Made by a program: the position numbers and the translations under genes. The notes under the pieces were generated by a model. That model was not told where the DNA came from and made no database searches. It saw only the letters and a list, made by a program, of their open reading frames with translations. Source: G963664935 sp963664935 (lineage in GTDB: Bacteria; Pseudomonadota; Gammaproteobacteria; Methylococcales; G963664935). From it: 64,000 nt of DNA. Of this stretch, positions 55,966 through 63,641 are shown one piece after another. The DNA is taken from contig CAXXSE010000007.1 of NCBI GenBank assembly GCA_963664935.2, forward strand, positions 248,001 to 312,000, written 5' to 3'. Position 1 is the first letter of the stretch, and each line of letters begins with the position of its first letter.

Positions 55966-56940
55966 ATGAAAATTACCAGCATTCTGGCTTCCATAGCGCT
56001 GGCGATTGCTCTTGTCGTCCCCGAAGATTCTAGAGCAGCTTCTAACATTGACAAGAATCTTTCCGGCTACGCTAAAACATCCGGCGTTTCCGGTAATCTT
56101 TCCAGTGTAGGTTCGGATACGCTGGGAAATCTGATGACGTTCTGGGCCGAGGAGTTCAAGCGTCTCTATCCAAACGTTAACATTCAAATACAGACGTCGG
56201 GTTCCTCGACCGCACCATTGGCGCTTACCGAAGGTACTTCCAACATGGGACCTATTAGTCGTAAGATGAAGAGCGAGGAAATTGAGGCGTTCCATGAACG
56301 CCACGGTTATAAACCCACTGCAATACCGGTAGCAATTGACGCTTTGGCTGTATATGTCCATAAAGATAACCTCATCAATGGAATGAGTATACCTGAAGTT
56401 GACGCGGTCTTTTCATCGACGCGCAAGTGTCGCCACAAAGAAAATATTGATACTTGGGGTCAGCTTGGTATGGGTAGCGAGTGGGCTCGCCGCTCTATTC
56501 AAATCTATGGACGTAATTCCGTTTCGGGTACCTATGGCTACTTCAAGAAAAAAGCACTTTGCAAGGGTGATTTCAAAAATAATGTCCATGAGCAGCCGGG
56601 TTCCGCCTCCGTAGTTCAGTCTGTTTCGGTTTCTATCAATGGTATAGGCTATTCCGGAATCGGATATAAAACATCCGGTGTTAGGGCGGTTCCTCTGACA
56701 AAGAAGCACGGGGGCAAGTACGTTGAGGCAACGCCCGAAAACGCGGTAGCTGGCACGTATCCCCTCGCTCGTTTCCTCTATGTGTATGTGAATAAGCATC
56801 CGAACAAACCTTTACCTCGTTTGGAACACGAATTCATCAAATTGGTGCTCTCCAAGACAGGGCAGCAAGTCGTGGTCAAGGATGGTTATATTCCGCTTCC
56901 AGCCAGGGTAGTTGAGAAGGTATTGGCGCAAATCCGATAG
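55966..56940 (+). CDS. pstS: Phosphate ABC transporter substrate-binding protein PstS-like
   Basis: 324 residues. Signal peptide cleaved after SRA (residue ~25), then the PstS fold: VGSDTLGNLMTFWAEEFKRL, VNIQIQTSGSSTAPLALTEG, PISRKMKSEE, and GRNSVSGTYGYFKKKALCKG. These hold the phosphate-contacting Ser/Thr and Arg positions. It captures phosphate in the periplasm for PstCAB, which is not nearby. GGAG lies 7 nt before the ATG. A Pho-box-like GTCATA occurs at 55896, but I would not call it. Confidence 0.93.
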   Translation: MKITSILASIALAIALVVPEDSRAASNIDKNLSGYAKTSGVSGNLSSVGSDTLGNLMTFWAEEFKRLYPNVNIQIQTSGSSTAPLALTEGTSNMGPISRKMKSEEIEAFHERHGYKPTAIPVAIDALAVYVHKDNLINGMSIPEVDAVFSSTRKCRHKENIDTWGQLGMGSEWARRSIQIYGRNSVSGTYGYFKKKALCKGDFKNNVHEQPGSASVVQSVSVSINGIGYSGIGYKTSGVRAVPLTKKHGGKYVEATPENAVAGTYPLARFLYVYVNKHPNKPLPRLEHEFIKLVLSKTGQQVVVKDGYIPLPARVVEKVLAQIR

Positions 56941-57216
56941 TCACTTAAACAGTTGAGATATGGCTTATCTGTTCATTCTACTTTGTCAGATTATTCCAGT
57001 GCCATTTGAGTATATCTGGCATGGGATTCCATAGTCTCGGCGGCGCTTGTCGATAATGGCCGCTAAGTCTCCAAAACGGGCGGATTGTTTAAACAAGACA
57101 CTCAAATTCTTTTGGGCTAAAACAACGCCTGATCGCTATCCCGATTCGTTATTTCGAATTGTGCTGCGTTTAAACGGTGCGGGAATAGGGAGGCTTTCCG
57201 TTGAAGTTTTGATGGA

Positions 57217-57245
57217 TTAAAATGAAAACCTTCCCTGGTTTTCAT
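57217..57245 (-). terminator. Rho-independent terminator after the aminotransferase gene
   Basis: Read on the minus strand, a 9-bp perfect stem ATGAAAACC/GGTTTTCAT with a 6-nt loop is followed by TTTTAAT. It lies 14 bp past the stop of the gene at 57259. The rest of 56941-57258 holds no gene. Confidence 0.7.
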
Positions 57246-57258
57246 CTCAGAAACTAGC

Positions 57259-58482
57259 TTACGCTCCAAAATACGCTTTGAGATCATTCATAATACTATC
57301 CTTGTTAAATTCGGCGCCCATTTTCAGCATCGCATCCGCGAACCGACTGACGATCTCGGTAATGGCCTCGGTGGTGAGCTGGTTGAGAATACCGATGCGG
57401 ACCTGAACCGGCTCGGAAAGCGTCGGCCAGATTCCGAAACCCTCGCCGCGACAACCTCCAACCAGGTCTTTCTCTGAACCGGCCAATTTGCCCGGCAGGT
57501 TGAGTACAACCAAGCTGGTCATGTTTGAGGTGACTTCGCAACCCATAGCTTCAACCGCCTGGCGAAGCGCTTTTTCATGATAGGTGTAATCGATTGCTTT
57601 TTGCGCGCGACCATGGGTCAATAGAATACGCAATGCTTCATGGAATGCGGCAATTGCATAACCTGAATGTGTCCGGTGGTAGCCTCCGGCGGGAGCGTCT
57701 TTACCGTCAACAATACCCCAATGACGAGCTTCCAAAATCGGATGATGGACGTAGGTGTAACAGCCACGCTGTTTAATAACCTCAATCGCTTTGTCGGTAA
57801 AGCTGACCGGCGCGTAGGTTAATGGCAGGCTAAGTACGCCTTTTTGCGGGCAAGAAGCCCAAGCAGCTACTGCTGGGTATTCATCAATATTAAAATCGGC
57901 GACACCGAGGCTGGATACGATGTCACAAATACCCATAACCCCGTGTTTCGCGCAAGCGTCATTGAAGCCTTGCAGATCGTTGACGCGGCCGCTACCGGTT
58001 TCCCAATGCGCCATAAATGCCCACATCGGTTTGTGTTGGGCCAATGCAGCATCGACGATATCACCGGTGACCGATTGACCATGGGGTACATCGACGATAG
58101 TAACGCTTGCCGGTTGCGGATTCAGAGAATCAGCGGCCAGTTCTTCGCGGGTTGACGCTTTCATCCGAATGGTAAGGCCATCAATCCCGCTGAAGGTGCC
58201 GTTGACAAATGCAACCACTTTATCGCCAGGGAGAATTGGGCTGAATACGCAGTCAAGACCACTGAAGCCGGTACCGCCAACCCCGTAGGTATAAGTGTTT
58301 GTTGTGCCGAGAGCGGTGCGAAGCATTTCTTTAGCTTCTACCATACCTCTTAAAACATCCTTCTGCATATGATCCGCGACACCAGTCTTGCAGAATCGTT
58401 CGAGAACTCTTGGGTCTGTGTTTCCAGGGCCAGGGCCCGCAGCTAGTGTATTGGGAATTTCCAACGCCGAATATATGGTCAT
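57259..58482 (-). CDS. sga: Serine-glyoxylate aminotransferase (class V)
   Basis: 407 residues of the alanine/serine-glyoxylate transaminase family. PLP-Lys is K214 in SCPQKGVLSLP, the Asp partner is D187 in CDIVSSLG, and the HWETGSG segment (159-165) fits the active site. The N-terminus has AAGPGPGNTDPRVLERF. It converts serine plus glyoxylate to hydroxypyruvate plus glycine, a serine-cycle step of methylotrophs, also photorespiration-like salvage. A strong AGGAGG precedes the ATG at 58482. A truncated GarR-like dehydrogenase lies upstream, divergently. Specificity versus alanine-glyoxylate transaminase is inferred from length and overall sequence. Confidence 0.9.
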   Translation of the reverse strand: MTIYSALEIPNTLAAGPGPGNTDPRVLERFCKTGVADHMQKDVLRGMVEAKEMLRTALGTTNTYTYGVGGTGFSGLDCVFSPILPGDKVVAFVNGTFSGIDGLTIRMKASTREELAADSLNPQPASVTIVDVPHGQSVTGDIVDAALAQHKPMWAFMAHWETGSGRVNDLQGFNDACAKHGVMGICDIVSSLGVADFNIDEYPAVAAWASCPQKGVLSLPLTYAPVSFTDKAIEVIKQRGCYTYVHHPILEARHWGIVDGKDAPAGGYHRTHSGYAIAAFHEALRILLTHGRAQKAIDYTYHEKALRQAVEAMGCEVTSNMTSLVVLNLPGKLAGSEKDLVGGCRGEGFGIWPTLSEPVQVRIGILNQLTTEAITEIVSRFADAMLKMGAEFNKDSIMNDLKAYFGA

Positions 58483-58635
58483 TTAAACCTCCTTAGTCTT
58501 TGATTTTTTAACAATGAGGGAATGGTGAGGGAGGAAGCGGATTCAACGTACTTCAAAACTACCAAAAGTCCATTCCATAAAAATAAACTGGAGAATTCTA
58601 TCAATAAATCGCTTAAATAGGTAATTCTTTTTTTA

Positions 58636-58812
58636 GCCCGCATTTCTCACAACTTTCGTAGCGAGGCGCTGCAAGGGTGCGTGATGACAAGGCGCGCGAA
58701 GGTTTGGACGCGGAAGCGTACTTGCAGTACGTTGAACACCCAAACCGAGTGCAACGCCGCCAAGACGCGGCATTGCGGTTTCGTAGTAGAAAGCTTGTGA
58801 GAAATACGGGTT
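58636..58812. repeat. 177-bp inverted-repeat element (GCATTTCTCACAA family)
   Basis: Ends are GCCCGCATTTCTCACAACTT and AAGCTTGTGAGAAATACGGG, an imperfect inverted pair. The inside has further symmetry (GCGTACTTGCAGTACG). A related end (CCTGCATTTCTCACGAGTTT) lies at 28581. Likely a folded intergenic repeat or MITE. Confidence 0.75.
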
Positions 58813-58878
58813 AGAGCCTGTTGATGAATCCGGTCGAATGATATGATCGTAAAAATTGAAACCTCGGACGCTTTGAAA

Positions 58879-59020
58879 ATGCTCAACGAAAAAGAAGCTA
58901 TAGGATTTATCGGTATTGGCCTGATGGGCAAACCGATGACTGTGCGCTTGCTCCAAGCGGGATATAAAGTCACGGTCTGGAATCGAACTCTAGAGAAAAC
59001 CGACCGGTTTAAGCGACGAG
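58879..59020 (+). pseudogene. GarR/MmsB-type hydroxyacid dehydrogenase, N-terminal stub
   Basis: The frame MLNEKEAIGFIGIGLMGKPM followed by TVRLLQAGYKVTVWNRTLEK is the Rossmann NAD(P)-binding start of 2-hydroxy-3-oxopropionate reductase or 3-hydroxyisobutyrate dehydrogenase. Similarity ends near 59010, followed by unrelated sequence and an IS3-type end (CCTGACATATAGGGG at 59111). About 250 residues are missing. Confidence 0.8.
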
Positions 59021-59229
59021 AGCTTTGGGTGGTTCGACGAATTCGCCTGAAAACATGCTTTGATAGTATCCCAACCAGTATCCGTTACCAGTTTCAATTT
59101 ACGGTTCAAAAGCCTGACATATAGGGGACTCGGTGGCTAGCCTCCTATGATGAGACTTGAGCTGTTTCCAACTCTTACCCATTGGGTAACAATGACTAAT
59201 TTCATGGCTTCCTTTCCAATCCCAAAGTC

Positions 59230-59267
59230 CTGGATTTAACTTGACACAACATTTGCCTTGTTAGCCC
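59230..59267 (-). other. attC site of hicAB cassette, truncated
   Basis: On the minus strand, GGGCTAACAAGGCAAATGTT includes the hicB stop TAA within the R'' core CTAAC. The partner arm and R' core are not recognisable; the sequence runs into the IS3-type end at 59111. Confidence 0.5.
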
Positions 59268-59605
59268 TTCCGAACCACTGAACTGCGCAGAAGATCAGTA
59301 CACAGATTGTTAAGGCTTTCACCAGACTTTGCAGCCTTAATCGCAAGTGCTTTATGGAGATCTTTACCTACACGGATAACAAATTTTCCTGAAAAGGATT
59401 TGCTCGCAAAGAATTCTGGCAAAGGGAGTTCTTCCTTCTGATGAATATCTACCCATTCATCAACAATGCCGCAAAGCTGCTTATAGACCTTGGTTTCATC
59501 TTTGCCATGACAACAAGGGCCGATAAAACCAGGAGAAGACCCAACGTAACATTGGTCTTCTTCTGACCATTCAGCTAGCTTTATATATTGGTCCGCAACT
59601 TTCAT
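59261..59605 (-). CDS. hicB: HicB-family antitoxin
   Basis: 114 residues. The N-terminal part (YIKLAEWSEEDQCYVGSSPG, FIGPCCHGKDETKVYKQL) is the HicB partial RNase-H fold, and the C-terminal part (FVIRVGKDLHKALAIKAAKS, GESLNNLCTDLL) is a ribbon-helix-helix DNA-binding domain. It should neutralise HicA and repress its own promoter. It overlaps hicA by ATGA. Its stop codon lies in the attC R'' core. Confidence 0.9.
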   Translation of the reverse strand: MKVADQYIKLAEWSEEDQCYVGSSPGFIGPCCHGKDETKVYKQLCGIVDEWVDIHQKEELPLPEFFASKSFSGKFVIRVGKDLHKALAIKAAKSGESLNNLCTDLLRSSVVRKG

Positions 59606-59796
59606 TTTTTAGCCTCTGTAATTTTTGACATCACTTCCTTCTCTTGATATTTGAGAGCATCACTACTGAGCTTCCCTGAAATAGTGACTTTTGCCCCGGA
59701 AGGATGGAGAAAGTTTCGGTGGCTGCCTTTTCCTCCTCTTTTGGAAAAACCAGCTTTTTCTGGCATTGAGATTAATTCACGAATCTTCTTCGGCAT
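59602..59796 (-). CDS. hicA: HicA-family mRNA interferase toxin
   Basis: 64 residues: KIRELISMPEKAGFSKRGGK, GSHRNFLHPSGAKVTISG. The dsRBD-like fold with catalytic His in GSHR is diagnostic. It cleaves mRNA when free of HicB. Upstream, TACTTTACGTATAGTACTAG and GTACTAGAGTAGTA look like a promoter with an operator dyad directly after the attC R' core, so this cassette has its own promoter. Confidence 0.92.
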   Translation of the reverse strand: MPKKIRELISMPEKAGFSKRGGKGSHRNFLHPSGAKVTISGKLSSDALKYQEKEVMSKITEAKK

Positions 59797-59837
59797 ACAT
59801 TGATGATACTACTCTAGTACTATACGTAAAGTATGCC

Positions 59838-59960
59838 GGCTAACGGTTAGCTAACCTGGGTAAAACCCTTCCAGAGAATGGAATATGGCACTGAAGCTGA
59901 ACTACACAAAAACCCGTGAAGATACAGAGGGTTTTGCTTCAGGTTGAACCGATCGTTATG
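59838..59960 (-). other. attC recombination site (DUF2442 cassette)
   Basis: On the minus strand it begins CATAACGATCGGTTCAACCT and ends AGGTTAGCTAACCGTTAGCC. The outer arms pair imperfectly (AACCTG...AAAACCCT with AGGGTTTT...CAGGTT). The DUF2442 stop TAA lies within ATAAC. Close relative of the site at 61659. Confidence 0.78.
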
Positions 59961-60228
59961 TGCTTGTACGCTGATTTGCTGGCGCCGGCGCCCCACGTAA
60001 GAGCCCTTCCGTACTAAGGTCTTCGTCAATGTCAGGCCAGTGTATCCCATAGCCAGCTCCACACACTTCCCAATTGTTGCGTTGCTCTAGGGTCGCGTTC
60101 ATCAAACGTGGATACCACAGTATAGGAACTGAAATGGTCCGACCGTCCGCAAGATCAACCGACAGTATTTCCTCAGTAAAGTGTACGTCTCGTACCCGTT
60201 CATCGGCACTAAGCGCCAAAATACCCAT
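59956..60228 (-). CDS. DUF2442 protein
   Basis: 90 residues: VRDVHFTEEILSVDLADGRT, ISVPILWYPRLMNATLEQRN, NWEVCGAGYGIHWPDIDEDLS. These are the DUF2442 hallmarks. It usually pairs with DUF4160, as here (16 bp apart). The pair behaves like a toxin-antitoxin or small accessory module, role unproven. It ends in the attC site. Confidence 0.9.
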   Translation of the reverse strand: MGILALSADERVRDVHFTEEILSVDLADGRTISVPILWYPRLMNATLEQRNNWEVCGAGYGIHWPDIDEDLSTEGLLRGAPAPANQRTST

Positions 60229-60244
60229 GCCAAGCCTCCAGTAA

Positions 60245-60445
60245 TTAGTCTTGATTCTCGTTCACGAGCTTCGATAATCTGTTTAATTCGATAGGGGAAT
60301 AGCCGAAATTCCGTGCTAATGCAGGTTTTTCCAGCCAAAACTTTGCTGATAAGTTATCTCGATCTATATGGATGTGCGGTGGTTCATTCGGTTCATGGCT
60401 GTAGAAGTGAAAACGATATGGACCGACTGTCAATACTGTGGGCAT
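60245..60445 (-). CDS. DUF4160 protein
   Basis: 66 residues: YRFHFYSHEPNEPPHIHIDR, NLSAKFWLEKPALARNFGYS. The HIHI motif is diagnostic of DUF4160. First gene of the DUF4160-DUF2442 cassette. The region upstream contains the next attC at 60500-60569. Confidence 0.9.
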   Translation of the reverse strand: MPTVLTVGPYRFHFYSHEPNEPPHIHIDRDNLSAKFWLEKPALARNFGYSPIELNRLSKLVNENQD

Positions 60446-60499
60446 CGGTTATTTCCATAGATTTGGCACTGATCTTAGCTCAATTGAGGTTCGTTTGCA

Positions 60500-60569
60500 G
60501 ATAACGACCAAGCTCACGGGATTTTGTGAAGCGTAGCGTAACAAAATTCCGGTGCAGCGCCTTGTTATG
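60500..60569 (-). other. attC recombination site (DUF1059-like cassette)
   Basis: Minus strand: CATAACAAGGCGCTGCACCG, GAATTTTGTTACGCTACGC, then AAAATCCCGTGAGCTTGGTC and GTTATC. Arms pair with offset (GGCGCTGCACCGGAATTTTGT against ACAAAATCCCGTGAGCTTGG), a standard attC of about 70 bp. Confidence 0.88.
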
Positions 60570-60594
60570 GGTGTTGCTATTTAATGACATATTT

Positions 60595-60831
60595 TTAATC
60601 TTCGGGTAATGCTTCAAATTCTTTTTTCTTATTTTCAAACCAACCCTTCATTGCTTCAGGATTTTGCATAAGCTCTTGCATCTTATTCATTGCCTTAAGA
60701 TGCGTTTCATCATTGTTTTTAAACATTTCCATACCATGTTGTTTGCTCATTTCTGCTATTTCATCAAAAGAATTAGCATGGAATTCTTTTTCGCATGCGC
60801 CTCCGAGTTGATTGCAATTCATTGTTTTCAT
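60595..60831 (-). CDS. Small DUF1059-like protein
   Basis: 78 residues: MKTMNCNQLGGACEKEFHAN, SFDEIAEMSKQHGMEMFKNN, MNKMQELMQNPEAMKGWFEN. The N-terminal Cys motif and FEALPED end match small DUF1059-type proteins of unknown role. GGAGAT precedes the ATG. The attC at 60500-60569 follows it by 26 bp. Confidence 0.78.
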   Translation of the reverse strand: MKTMNCNQLGGACEKEFHANSFDEIAEMSKQHGMEMFKNNDETHLKAMNKMQELMQNPEAMKGWFENKKKEFEALPED

Positions 60832-60859
60832 TTTTTATCTCCTTTTGAATTTAAGACAC

Positions 60860-60997
60860 AAAACGCCACGTATAGCTTGGCCCAAAAAGTGACCAGAATA
60901 CTCGGCAGAAATTACTAAACTTTAGGTCACAAAAATCCTTTGAAAAAATAACAAAACGCCAGCGCTTTTTAGGCTCAAGTTGATACGCTCGTTAGAT
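60860..60997 (-). other. attC recombination site (HEPN cassette)
   Basis: Minus strand begins ATCTAACGAGCGTATCAACT and ends GGGCCAAGCTATACGTGGCG then TTTTGT. The arms AACGAGCGTATCAACTTGAGCC and AACGCCACGTATAGCTTGGCCC pair. The upstream gene's stop TAA (60992) is inside the ATCTAAC core. Confidence 0.85.
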
Positions 60998-61645
60998 TTT
61001 TTCACTTACCCTCCACGGGAAATCAAACACTGCTTCCCAATCATACTGATATGTCGGCATAAGCGTATCCATACAAGAGGCGTGAAATAGCAGATGATAT
61101 TTCACATAGAGCTCATCTAACTTTGTGATGACATCATAAACCTCATGAAATTTTGGCAATACCTTCGGGCCCCTTTTATCTCGATGAGCAATCCTCTTAT
61201 CCGCAAAGCCTTCGCAGACCTTGGATAAATTCTTTAGCTCTACGATGTCTTGTTTTATTAGGGTTTCCGATACATGTTCCGCACAAGACTTTTCACAAAA
61301 CCTATCAAAATCGCTATCTGCCAAATCTTCTACTACAGAGCCAACATAAAGCCCCTTATAATATTTACGCGTAATTCGGCCCGGATCTTCCGCCACTTCT
61401 TTTAATAGACGAAGAAACGACACACTTTGATCGCTTACTTTAACCTGACGACGGATGCCAATTACAACATGGGAAATATATGTATCCCCTAGATATTGAT
61501 AGAAGGCGCTGGGTTTCTGTATATCTTCGTTGTTTCTTATTAATACCTGGACAGACCAAAAAATATCTTTTGCAATCAAAAGCTGTTGTATCTCATCGTG
61601 ACTAATTTCTAGCCACCGAATCCATTTTCTAATTCTTGTGTCCAT
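60992..61645 (-). CDS. HEPN/AbiU2-like protein
   Basis: 217 residues, all helical. The C-terminal half (NLSKVCEGFADKRIAHRDKR, PKVLPKFHEVYDVITKLDEL, YVKYHLLFHASC) resembles the HEPN_AbiU2 domain, with an R-x2-H (RIAH) in place of the HEPN catalytic R-x4-6-H; so nuclease activity is not certain. AbiU-type proteins abort phage infection. Family call is from pattern only. The stop lies in the attC core. Confidence 0.55.
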   Translation of the reverse strand: MDTRIRKWIRWLEISHDEIQQLLIAKDIFWSVQVLIRNNEDIQKPSAFYQYLGDTYISHVVIGIRRQVKVSDQSVSFLRLLKEVAEDPGRITRKYYKGLYVGSVVEDLADSDFDRFCEKSCAEHVSETLIKQDIVELKNLSKVCEGFADKRIAHRDKRGPKVLPKFHEVYDVITKLDELYVKYHLLFHASCMDTLMPTYQYDWEAVFDFPWRVSEKI

Positions 61646-61658
61646 CTCATCCTATTAA

Positions 61659-61777
61659 ATCTAACGGTTAGCTAACCTGAGCAAAACACCCCAGAGATTT
61701 GAGCGAAGTCACTGAAGGTGGAATACACAAAAAACCTCGAAGAAACAGAGGGTTTTGCTTCAGATTGAGCGTCTTGT
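61659..61777 (-). other. attC site interrupted by group II intron
   Basis: Plus-strand sequence opens ATCTAACGGTTAGCTAACC and runs to GAGGGTTTTGCTTCAGATTG then GCGTCTTGT. It matches 59838-59960 over most of its length, including the paired AAAACCC arms. The expected R'' TTGTTAT is broken after TTGT by GTGTGCCC, the start of an intron. Confidence 0.8.
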
Positions 61778-62025
61778 GTGTGCCCGGCATGGGCATGATT
61801 TTATGGGGTGCAAGTCCCCTGTACATTATCCAGAAAGGAGTTATATTTGACAACTTTAAAAGTACTAGCCGAGGGCAAGGTGCGGAAGGGCGACCGACCC
61901 GCTGAAAGAAGCCTAAGTGCAAACCTGCTGTTACGTTCCACGTTATGTGAGGGAATTCGTTTCGACCTATTCAAGAGGAAACAGGGGTTTTTGAGTGCTT
62001 CGTGACCTTTCTTCCTCATGGTCGC
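61778..62025 (+). ncRNA. Group II intron 5' end (IIC-attC-like), truncated
   Basis: Starts GTGTGCCCGGCATGGGCATG, then GGGGTGCAAGTCCCC and GCCGAGGGCAAGG, all hallmark group II domain I segments (5' GUGYG, EBS-type GUGCAAGUCCC). Integron-associated class C introns insert in attC after TTGT, exactly as here. The domain IV RT ORF, domain V and 3' end are absent because IS debris follows at 62026. Confidence 0.75.
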
Positions 62026-62386
62026 CCTATATGTCAGGCTAGTTGTCGCTTGTGAGGCGGGTCGAGTGACTTTCCGCTACCCAAATAGCAAGACAAAGCA
62101 GATTGAGCTTAAGACCGTTTCCGGCCCGCAATTTTTGTGGTTGATCCTCCAGCATGTCCTACCCAAAAGGTTTAGACGGGCTAGGAATTTCGGTTTTCTG
62201 CACCCCAATAGTAAACACTCGATACAGTTGCTTCAGTATTTACTCAAACTGGATCTAGGCCGAGCATTGGCATGGCTTAGAAAACGACCCACACTGACCT
62301 GTCGGTGTTGCGGTGGTCCGATGAAGATTATCAAAACACGGGTTCCTCCGCTGTTCCCATGGAAGGTGGCGGTACCGACATGATCA
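62026..62386 (+). pseudogene. IS3-type end joined to IS91/ISCR-type transposase C-terminal fragment
   Basis: 62026-62050 is an IS3-type end (CCCTATATGTCAGGCTAGTT). From about 62053 a frame reads GRVTFRYPNSKTKQIELKTV, QFLWLILQHVLPKRFRRARN, FGFLHPNSKHSIQLLQYLLK and a CRCCGGPM zinc-type motif, the C-terminus of IS91-family Y2 transposases. The catalytic part is missing. A downstream minus frame (62331-62543) is likely end-of-element debris. Confidence 0.7.
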
Positions 62387-62708
62387 TACGCTCGAGCCAT
62401 TGATCATGTAAACGCATCACCCCTGCGGATGGATTTAAATTCAGTGTATAGCGCTGAGGAACCCGCTTGTCTAAAAAAGGGGTAAAATAGGCGGAACTGG
62501 CCTCACTAGAAGGCATTCTTGCCACGCGTTGCTGCAATAGCAACCGTATTCGCTGAATTTTGAGGTTTGCGGGTCACCGTAAGCCTTGAGAGGCAGCGAC
62601 ACTCAAAAACATATTTTCATAGAGAAACTGGATCATAACCGACGGGCTTGTCCAACAAACGGTTAGATTTATTTACCGTTTGCATGTTGACTCAGTAAAC
62701 TTAATTTT
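62387..62708. other. IS debris and possible attC remnant
   Basis: No gene is supported. Minus-strand ATCTAACCGTTTGTTGGACAA at about 62655-62675, ending in GGTTATG, may be a shortened attC. It follows the stop of the gene at 62709, whose ATCTAAA resembles an R'' core. Confidence 0.35.
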
Positions 62709-63530
62709 TTAGATTCCAAGCTCGTTTTCCAATCTAATTATTGAAGAATTTCTCCAATGAAGAGATTTTTTAACTAACTCTTTATAGTCACGAAGTGCAA
62801 GCTTCTTACTGCTTACGGTCTTCTTTTCATAAGACCGGCCTTTTTCAGTGCCTTTATGGAGCAATGAAATTGCAATCTGAACATTGGCAAGATCTTCATA
62901 AGCACCACCTCTCCAACCTTCCTCAATTTCTGACTGTTCATATAATGCAACTGCTTTTTCAAAATATTTTTCTGCCAACGCTGAATCCTCGGTTTCAGTA
63001 CTATATTTAACTGGTAACGTATAGGCCAAATTACCTAACTCCCAATATGTTGAACCTCTTACAGCATCTTTTTTTTCTGCTTTAAAAAGTTTTTCGCTAG
63101 CTAATTTTAATACTTGAGCAATCCATCTTTTTTTATTTTTGTCATCAATAGTCTTATCTTCCCAGAATACCTTTGCCAGATTTCTATAAACATAACCAAA
63201 ATCATGAGACTGGCGCCAATCAAAATTGGCAATAATTTTGTTTACTCTATCTCCCTCTGCTTGCTGTACGATTTCTATTTTTTCATCTACTTTTAAATTT
63301 ACTTTTGACTCTACAGTTATTCCAATATAGAAAATAACTGCAGCACCGAAAGCAGAAATCACACCCGCAAGAAATATTAAAATCTTTGCCGATAATTGAT
63401 TGACTATTTGATGTTTAAATCTTTCTTCATATTCTGAACGACTGCCATACGCCCATGAATTATTATACTCACGTTCTATCGTTGCGATCTTTGATTCTGC
63501 TTTCGAAAGTCTATCTTCAATCTCAGTCAT
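62709..63530 (-). CDS. TM-anchored TPR-like protein, cassette gene
   Basis: 273 residues from the ATG at 63530 (AAAGGA upstream; a longer frame lacks an RBS). A coiled coil (EDRLSKAESKIATIEREYNN), one TM helix at about 48-75 (LIFLAGVISAFGAAVIFYIG), and a C-terminal helical repeat part (NLAYTLPVKY... EKYFEKAVALYEQSE) that looks like TPR or SEL1 repeats. Function unknown. AT-rich composition, unlike the main chromosome genes nearby, is typical of cassettes. Confidence 0.65.
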   Translation of the reverse strand: MTEIEDRLSKAESKIATIEREYNNSWAYGSRSEYEERFKHQIVNQLSAKILIFLAGVISAFGAAVIFYIGITVESKVNLKVDEKIEIVQQAEGDRVNKIIANFDWRQSHDFGYVYRNLAKVFWEDKTIDDKNKKRWIAQVLKLASEKLFKAEKKDAVRGSTYWELGNLAYTLPVKYSTETEDSALAEKYFEKAVALYEQSEIEEGWRGGAYEDLANVQIAISLLHKGTEKGRSYEKKTVSSKKLALRDYKELVKKSLHWRNSSIIRLENELGI

Positions 63531-63551
63531 TTCCTTTAATCTCCTTGCTGA

Positions 63552-63641
63552 ATCTAACGTCCGGCTCACCGGACCATTTTTTGTTGGTGTAGCGTAGCGG
63601 AAGCAACTAGAAATGGTTCCGCGTGCAGCCGCTTGTTATCT
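63552..63641 (-). other. attC recombination site (last cassette in window)
   Basis: Minus strand: AGATAACAAGCGGCTGCACG, CGGAACCATTTCTAGTTGC, then AATGGTCCGGTGAGCCGGAC and GTTAGAT. GTTAGAT fits R' GTTRRRY exactly. The stop TAA of the gene at 63636 lies within GATAAC. Confidence 0.92.

Noticed and set aside
62018..62383. Intact IS91 transposase
   Set aside because: Only the C-terminal ~110 residues remain and the 5' side is an IS3-type end.
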